A DNA stretch of 18,224 bases from CANHVK01 sp046304235 (GTDB taxonomy: Bacteria > Bacteroidota > Bacteroidia > Flavobacteriales_D > Crocinitomicaceae), in assembly GCA_046304235.1 (NCBI GenBank), contig JBKCEW010000186.1, positions 1-18,224 of the forward strand. Direction: 5' to 3'. The notes below the pieces were generated by a model. That model saw only the letters and a program-made list of their open reading frames with translations, was not told where the DNA came from and ran no database searches. The position numbers and the translations under genes are program-made. Shown piece after piece: positions 14,809 through 18,224 of this stretch. Position 1 is the first letter of the stretch. Every line of letters starts with the position of its first letter.

Positions 14809-15068
14809 TTACGGTTAAGTACTTTACTTTTTGGCATTGCCCCAAAAAGTAACAAAAAGGTCTAGCGCTGTAAATTGATTGCTAATTTCTACGGGGCATT
14901 TCACTATACAAATTGAAACTCGTCGTACCTCCTCAAACAGCCAATTTGTATTACGTTTCATTTCCTTGAAATTCACACAATCAAATTACTAGGCGCAATT
15001 TTAGATTGTGGTGTCGCGCGCGCTCTGTCATACTTTACATTTTTATTTTATTTCTTTTTTTATACCAA
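14809..15068. other. Structured non-coding region between two matching palindromes
   Basis: About 260 bases with no plausible gene, but with several strong inverted repeats. TTACTTTTTGG/CCAAAAAGTAA (14824-14834/14842-14852) has an 11-bp stem. ATACAAATTG/CAATTTGTAT (14906-14915/14942-14951) has a 10-bp stem enclosing 26 bases. CACAATCAAATT with AATTT-TA-GATTGTG (14976-15010) makes about 12 bp with a small bulge and a 9-nt loop. Next to the last is an alternating CGCGCGCGC (15015-15023), out of character for this AT-rich DNA. Candidates are a structured RNA or long 5' leader of the amidase gene, a replication origin used by the neighbouring winged-helix and ATPase proteins, or a transfer origin. 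The sequence alone does not choose among them. Confidence 0.55.
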
Positions 15069-15085
15069 CACATTAGTAATGTGAC
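15069..15085. repeat. Palindrome P2, after the ATPase gene
   Basis: CACATTAGTAATGTGAC is identical to 17 bases of P1. Here the outer pairs are lost on one side, leaving 7-bp arms (15069-15075/15077-15083). It follows the hairpin at the ATPase stop codon and marks the other edge of the structured region. Confidence 0.8.
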
Positions 15086-15092
15086 GGTACGT

Positions 15093-15118
15093 GATAAACG
15101 TCGTTATCGACGTTTATC
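15093..15118. other. 11-bp hairpin overlapping the ATPase stop codon
   Basis: GATAAACGTCG (15093-15103) and CGACGTTTATC (15108-15118) form a perfect stem over TTAT. The ATPase stop codon at 15106-15104 lies in the loop. No U-run follows on the - strand, so it looks more like an mRNA 3'-end or processing structure, or a protein site, than a classic terminator. Confidence 0.7.
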
Positions 15119-15733
15119 TTGGGTCTCTTTGCTGAATGCGATGAGGTTAAACATTTCTCTTAATCTGGAACGGACACGTACTCCATACATTTTTTCGAGT
15201 TCAACTGAATTAAGGTTGGTAGTTACGTGTGTTATCGTTCCGGATTGTATGTATTGATCATATCTGCTTAAAATTATCTCTCCCATTGTGTTGCATTCGT
15301 TTCCGTAATGTTTCAAACTGCTTTCTACTCCTAAATCATCGAAACAATATACTTTCTCTGTTTTTCCATATTTGTCAATTGTTGCATAGCCTTCTTGATT
15401 GAACTCATAAGAAATTTCTCTTGTGGATTTAATTATTGGCCGAAAGGAAGTAGGAAAAAAATCGCGAATAAGGTTCATAAGAGACGTTTTACCGCTCCCA
15501 ACGGGTCCAAGTACTAAAATACCTTTGTACATATCAATTTGGTATTTCTGACACGCTTCTTCGTCACGAATAGCATAACATATCATTTTTCGGATTAAGA
15601 TGTAATCTTCTTTCTGGATGTTGAAATGTGCTCCGTATTTTTGTTTTCCATTTGCCTGTATGTATTCCAAACAGGCTTTGAAATTGTAGATACGTATGTT
15701 GTTTTCGATGGTGTAGATGGGATTCATTTTCAT
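15104..15733 (-). CDS. DnaC/IstB-like AAA+ ATPase, putative helicase loader
   Basis: Start placed at ATG 15733; ATG 15727 is also possible. The longer frame to a TTG at 15751 would start inside a palindrome and is less likely. The 209-residue product has Walker A GPVGSGKT (76-83), Walker B VYCFDDLG (128-135), a sensor segment HVTTNLN (169-175) and an Arg-rich YGVRVRSRLREM (184-194) typical of the arginine finger of DnaC/IstB-type ATPases. Such proteins load replicative helicase. Coming right after a winged-helix protein in a mobile element, it probably supports replication of the excised element. The TFGE-like transposition helper role of IstB is less likely because no transposase is adjacent. 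Confidence 0.78.
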   Translation of the reverse strand: MKMNPIYTIENNIRIYNFKACLEYIQANGKQKYGAHFNIQKEDYILIRKMICYAIRDEEACQKYQIDMYKGILVLGPVGSGKTSLMNLIRDFFPTSFRPIIKSTREISYEFNQEGYATIDKYGKTEKVYCFDDLGVESSLKHYGNECNTMGEIILSRYDQYIQSGTITHVTTNLNSVELEKMYGVRVRSRLREMFNLIAFSKETQDKRR

Positions 15734-15743
15734 TTTATTTTTT

Positions 15744-15764
15744 CGACACAATAGTATTGTGTCG
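15744..15764. repeat. Palindrome P3, between the winged-helix and ATPase genes
   Basis: CGACACAATAGTATTGTGTCG (21 bases) has perfect 10-bp arms around a central G. It fills the gap between the upstream gene's stop (15767-15765) and the ATPase ATG (15733). Against P1, the inner 19 bases differ at two positions in each arm, and both changes are mirrored so that pairing is kept. Confidence 0.85.
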
Positions 15765-16403
15765 TTACAGTGGGATGTCGTAATCTTTGTTTTGGTCGAT
15801 GTGCAGGTTTGATTGATGTTGCGGTTTGGGATTGAATTTTTCGGAATTCAACATCCAATTATTCGCTGCTGCTTTCCAATTTTTCATTGGCGATCGTCCA
15901 CCGATTTTCCACCCATTCGATTCGTAATAGTTGTAGAATTTTTCTAATTCTCTTAGATCCATAAAAACAGTTTTTAATTCTTCTTTTGTTGGTTTTATAA
16001 AACTTTCTTTTTTTAGTTTATCAGTTTTTATCCTTTTAGTATTGTTTATAAAAGGGCTTATTACTTGATCTACAGGTTGTCCTGAAACTTGTTCAATCTC
16101 ATGTTTACCACTAGTTTCAAAAATGAACATCTTAACACGGCTACCTTTTAGCGGATTGTGTGAAGGAGCATAATGTATATATCCCCAACTATCCAATTCT
16201 TTCATACAGCGATGGAAGGTAGTTCTTGAGCCAATCTTCGAAATTTTCATAACGTCCATTCTATTCAGTGAAATTGGATTTCTAAAACGATTTAAATTCC
16301 ACAATTGAAAAAGAGCGAGGTAAAGACTCACATGAGCCGTATTTAACCGATCATCGTCAGTGAAACGAATAATCACAGAGGTTAACTGTTTGATGTAATT
16401 CAT
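15765..16403 (-). CDS. Winged-helix protein, putative replication initiator of the element
   Basis: A 212-residue protein. The N-terminal 115 residues resemble the winged-helix domain of phage and plasmid replication organisers (DnaD/RepA-like): a helical part (HVSLYLALFQLWNLNRF), a recognition-helix region (VMKISKIGSRTTFHRCMKELDSWGYI) and a wing (KGSRVKMFIFE). A polar linker (115-140) leads to a C-terminal segment with EKFYNYYESNGWKIGG and MKNWKAAANNWM, a motif shared by DnaD-type replication proteins and suited to binding helicase or its loader. It overlaps the upstream HTH gene by 4 bases, and the helicase-loader-like ATPase follows after P3, so the pair probably forms an initiation module. 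A transcription regulator is the alternative. Confidence 0.65.
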   Translation of the reverse strand: MNYIKQLTSVIIRFTDDDRLNTAHVSLYLALFQLWNLNRFRNPISLNRMDVMKISKIGSRTTFHRCMKELDSWGYIHYAPSHNPLKGSRVKMFIFETSGKHEIEQVSGQPVDQVISPFINNTKRIKTDKLKKESFIKPTKEELKTVFMDLRELEKFYNYYESNGWKIGGRSPMKNWKAAANNWMLNSEKFNPKPQHQSNLHIDQNKDYDIPL

Positions 16404-16690
16404 CTTCTAAATACATTGTGAATTCTATTTTCAGCCAATATTTTTTGAATTTCATCGTTGTCATAATAAATAGCACCACCAATACGAGAGTAGGGAAGTG
16501 TACCATTAATTCTAAGATTTTGTAACGTACCAGGTGAAATGCCTAATAATTCCCGAACTTCATACGATTTCAACCATTTTTTAGGTTTGCTAGTTGATGA
16601 TATGTTTTCACTAAAAAAAGTTTTTAGTTCATTCATCAATTCGAATTGGAAGCGTTTTAAATCTTCCATAGTCACAATAGATGTTGCCAT
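16400..16690 (-). CDS. Excisionase-like helix-turn-helix protein (HTH_17 type)
   Basis: A 96-residue protein whose second half is a MerR/excisionase-type helix-turn-helix: KKWLKSYEVRELLGISPGTL, then RINGTLPYSRIGGAIYYDNDEIQKIL (about 38-86). The SRIGG-x-IYY-x-x-x-[DE]I wing is the hallmark of the small HTH_17 proteins that sit near integrases in Bacteroidota elements and include the Xis factors of CTnDOT. The N-terminal 35 residues form a probable amphipathic helix. It may bend DNA at the attachment site or regulate the downstream genes. It overlaps the winged-helix gene by 4 bases and lies 88 bases from rteC. Confidence 0.85.
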   Translation of the reverse strand: MATSIVTMEDLKRFQFELMNELKTFFSENISSTSKPKKWLKSYEVRELLGISPGTLQNLRINGTLPYSRIGGAIYYDNDEIQKILAENRIHNVFRR

Positions 16691-16778
16691 TTGTTTGTTT
16701 TTAAAAGTTTATGATGCAAAATTGTATGAATTGGTTATTATTCATTCCCAAGGTTTACCCAACTTGTGATAAATAAAT

Positions 16779-17612
16779 TTAGTAGTCATCATCTAACATT
16801 CTGTTTTCTAAGTTGTTTTTTAGATTTTCTAAAAACTTAGTAGGATTGTTTCTAGCTCTTAAATCAATATAAGTACGATAAATGTCGCCCAGAGAAATAT
16901 CAAAAAGGGAAGAAAAAGTGGAGGCTATTAATTTAATATCTGCTTCACCATGATTAAAACAACCTGACTCTTGTATTGCATAAATTAATTCAATCAAATT
17001 TGATTTAGAACTGGTCCATTTTAAAGATGTTTCTTTGTGATGAACTGTTTTAGTATTTGAGTTTGAAAGAAGCTCTATTTGTTTTTTATAATACTCCAGT
17101 AAAAATTCGTTTGCAATAAACTTAGCTTGAAGATAATCATGGCTAGTTGAAAAGCGAGGGTCAGACTCAAAACAAAAATGATTGATTTTAATTCTAAAAT
17201 CACTATTGTTTCTTATAAAATATACTTGATCAGAGTAGCTTGCTTTTGATTTAAAATAGATAAAAAAATCTTTGTTTTCGGATTGAAATTTATAAATCAA
17301 ATCTGCTTGCTGTTTGAGGTATTCGATCTGATTATGAAAAATACCAGCAGGTTTGTGAATTTCAAAATGAAATAAATCGATATAATAAATTAAATATGCG
17401 TTGAATTTAGGCTTTATGTTTTTAAAGAAATCAATTTCATCTTGAATGGAAATAATTTCCTTAGACAGAAAATGATTTTTTAGATCGTTTATTGTAGATT
17501 GTATAATCGGAATTACAATTTCAATTTTTGTAATTGTTTCTTGATTTTTTTCAAAAATGATTTCAATATCATGAATCATTTTATCGAAAAGTTGATTTAC
17601 ATAAAATTCCAT
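16779..17612 (-). CDS. rteC: RteC family regulator of mobile-element excision
   Basis: A 277-residue homologue of RteC, the CTnDOT protein that activates excision genes. Family blocks are visible through the protein: EIDFFKNIKPKFNAYLIYYI (59-78), then HKPAG, SDQVYFIRNN, DPRFSTSHDYLQAKFIANE, LKWTSSKSNLIELIYAIQES, GEADIKLIASTFSSLFDISL and GDIYRTYIDLRARNN, then a charged NLENRM end. The C-terminal half is the winged-helix DNA-binding part in the RteC structure. The length fits the family. It lies directly downstream of the integrase on the same strand, with no sign here of the RteA/RteB two-component pair or tetQ that accompany it in CTnDOT, so excision control must differ from the tetracycline-induced scheme. 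Confidence 0.88.
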   Translation of the reverse strand: MEFYVNQLFDKMIHDIEIIFEKNQETITKIEIVIPIIQSTINDLKNHFLSKEIISIQDEIDFFKNIKPKFNAYLIYYIDLFHFEIHKPAGIFHNQIEYLKQQADLIYKFQSENKDFFIYFKSKASYSDQVYFIRNNSDFRIKINHFCFESDPRFSTSHDYLQAKFIANEFLLEYYKKQIELLSNSNTKTVHHKETSLKWTSSKSNLIELIYAIQESGCFNHGEADIKLIASTFSSLFDISLGDIYRTYIDLRARNNPTKFLENLKNNLENRMLDDDY

Positions 17613-17679
17613 GTGATTAATTGATTTATATTCAACTAGTCACACGGAATTTGAGTTAAATAGATACACTAAAAAAGTG

Positions 17680-18224
17680 TTATTTGGCAATTTTTAGATT
17701 GTTATTCGAAATTTCAAATTGTTTTGATAATGCTAACATGTCTTTGCTAATCTTAGTATCTAATACCTGAGCATAGATTTGAGTTGTTGCTAATTTTGTA
17801 TGACCGAGTAATTTAGAAACGGTTTCAATGGGAACATTGTTGGAAAGTGTTATTGTAGTAGCAAAGGTATGTCTTGCAATATGCATCGTAAGTGGTTTAT
17901 TGATGTTGCATAAAGCAGCAATTTCTTTCAGATAAGCATTCATTTTTTGGTTTGATTTAACTGGTAGAAGTTTCTGCTGAATTTCTTGACATGGATGATT
18001 TTTGTATTTTTCAATAATTTGTAAAGCGGGCATTAATAAAGGAACATTGGATTGAGTCCCCGTTTTCTTTCTGTGTGTATGAATCCACTTTACCCCATCA
18101 ATACCAATTACAACATCATCTACGGTTAATGCTTCCACATCTACAAATGCATATCCGGTATAACAACAAAATAAAAAGATATCTCTTACTTCGTCTAAGC
18201 GTTCAATGTCAAGGTTTTTTTGAG
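17680..18224 (-). CDS. Tyrosine-type site-specific integrase, CTnDOT-like (5' end outside window)
   Basis: The frame stays open to the right edge, adding a segment (KNLDIERLDEVRDIFLFCCY and onward) to the internal GTG-initiated frame that starts at 18138, so the gene is cut by the window rather than starting there. The catalytic domain shows LFCCYTGYAFVDVEAL, HRKKTGTQSNVPL (beta-hairpin Lys), the HIARHTFAT box (H-x-x-R), LLGHTKLATTQIYAQV (His and nucleophile Tyr) and a short tail. The box I Arg of most tyrosine recombinases is not present: the TGLR position reads TGYA, as in the IntDOT family. It should recombine the element's ends with a chromosomal site. It is the first of the element's leftward-reading genes in view. 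Confidence 0.92.
   Translation of the reverse strand, partial: QKNLDIERLDEVRDIFLFCCYTGYAFVDVEALTVDDVVIGIDGVKWIHTHRKKTGTQSNVPLLMPALQIIEKYKNHPCQEIQQKLLPVKSNQKMNAYLKEIAALCNINKPLTMHIARHTFATTITLSNNVPIETVSKLLGHTKLATTQIYAQVLDTKISKDMLALSKQFEISNNNLKIAK

Noticed and set aside
15015..15023. CGCGCGCGC tract as part of a CRISPR or satellite repeat
   Set aside because: It occurs once, with no spacer-repeat structure. Recorded only as an unusual composition feature within the non-coding block.
15006..15257. Plus-strand ORF over the ATPase 3' end and the structured gap
   Set aside because: It crosses two hairpins and lies antisense to the ATPase. No recognisable motif or start context.
17667..17681. Possible terminator (ACACT/AGTGT) near the integrase stop
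   Set aside because: The stem is only 5 bp, and no U-run follows on the transcribed strand. Read-through into rteC seems more likely.

Overview
The window is AT-rich DNA from a member of the Bacteroidota, most likely a flavobacterium-like organism. Supporting signs are the absence of clear Shine-Dalgarno sequences, a TAnnTTTG-type promoter box, a CTnDOT-type tyrosine integrase next to an RteC homologue, and pseudopilins with Ala at -1. It falls into two parts that meet tail-to-tail near 12,250-12,280.

Left part (1-12,280, all on the + strand). The window opens with the 3' end of a GIY-YIG-like nuclease gene. A 470-bp gap follows, holding a candidate 45-residue basic protein between two hairpins that share an identical 18-nt core, and then a short 14-bp tandem repeat. 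From 726 to 12,192 runs one tightly packed operon for a type II secretion system (T2SS)/type IV-pilus-like machine. The order is: MORN/YwqK-like exported protein, GspK-like beta-helical minor pseudopilin, two minor pseudopilins, GspF, GspG-like major pseudopilin, prepilin peptidase, GspE ATPase, GspD secretin, GspL-like (PilM/PilN), GspM-like (PilO), fibronectin-type lipoprotein, GspC-like (PilP). Many junctions are 1-11-base overlaps, and a strong Rho-independent terminator closes the operon at 12,249-12,278. Only one traffic ATPase is present and there is no PilT, which fits a secretion pseudopilus better than a retractile pilus. All four pseudopilin candidates share V-x-A before the presumed cleavage site.

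Right part (12,277-18,224, all genes on the - strand). This looks like part of an integrative mobile element whose integrase end lies beyond the right edge. Read in transcription order it carries a tyrosine integrase (5' end off the window), rteC, an excisionase-like HTH protein, a winged-helix putative replication protein and a DnaC-like ATPase. Next come a structured non-coding stretch between two matching palindromes, a peptidoglycan amidase, and an AbiEi/AbiEii abortive-infection (toxin-antitoxin) pair as cargo. Immediately beyond AbiEii is a truncated 3' relic of a second amidase, so the defence pair lies between two diverged copies of the same gene tail.

Most worth a second look: the palindrome family with compensatory base changes and the structured region it frames; the amidase relic beside AbiE; the V-x-A leader and GspK-like beta-helix subunit of the secretion operon; and the GC-rich palindromic repeat inserted three times in frame in the first operon gene. 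No relaxase, CRISPR array, tRNA or rRNA gene was seen.
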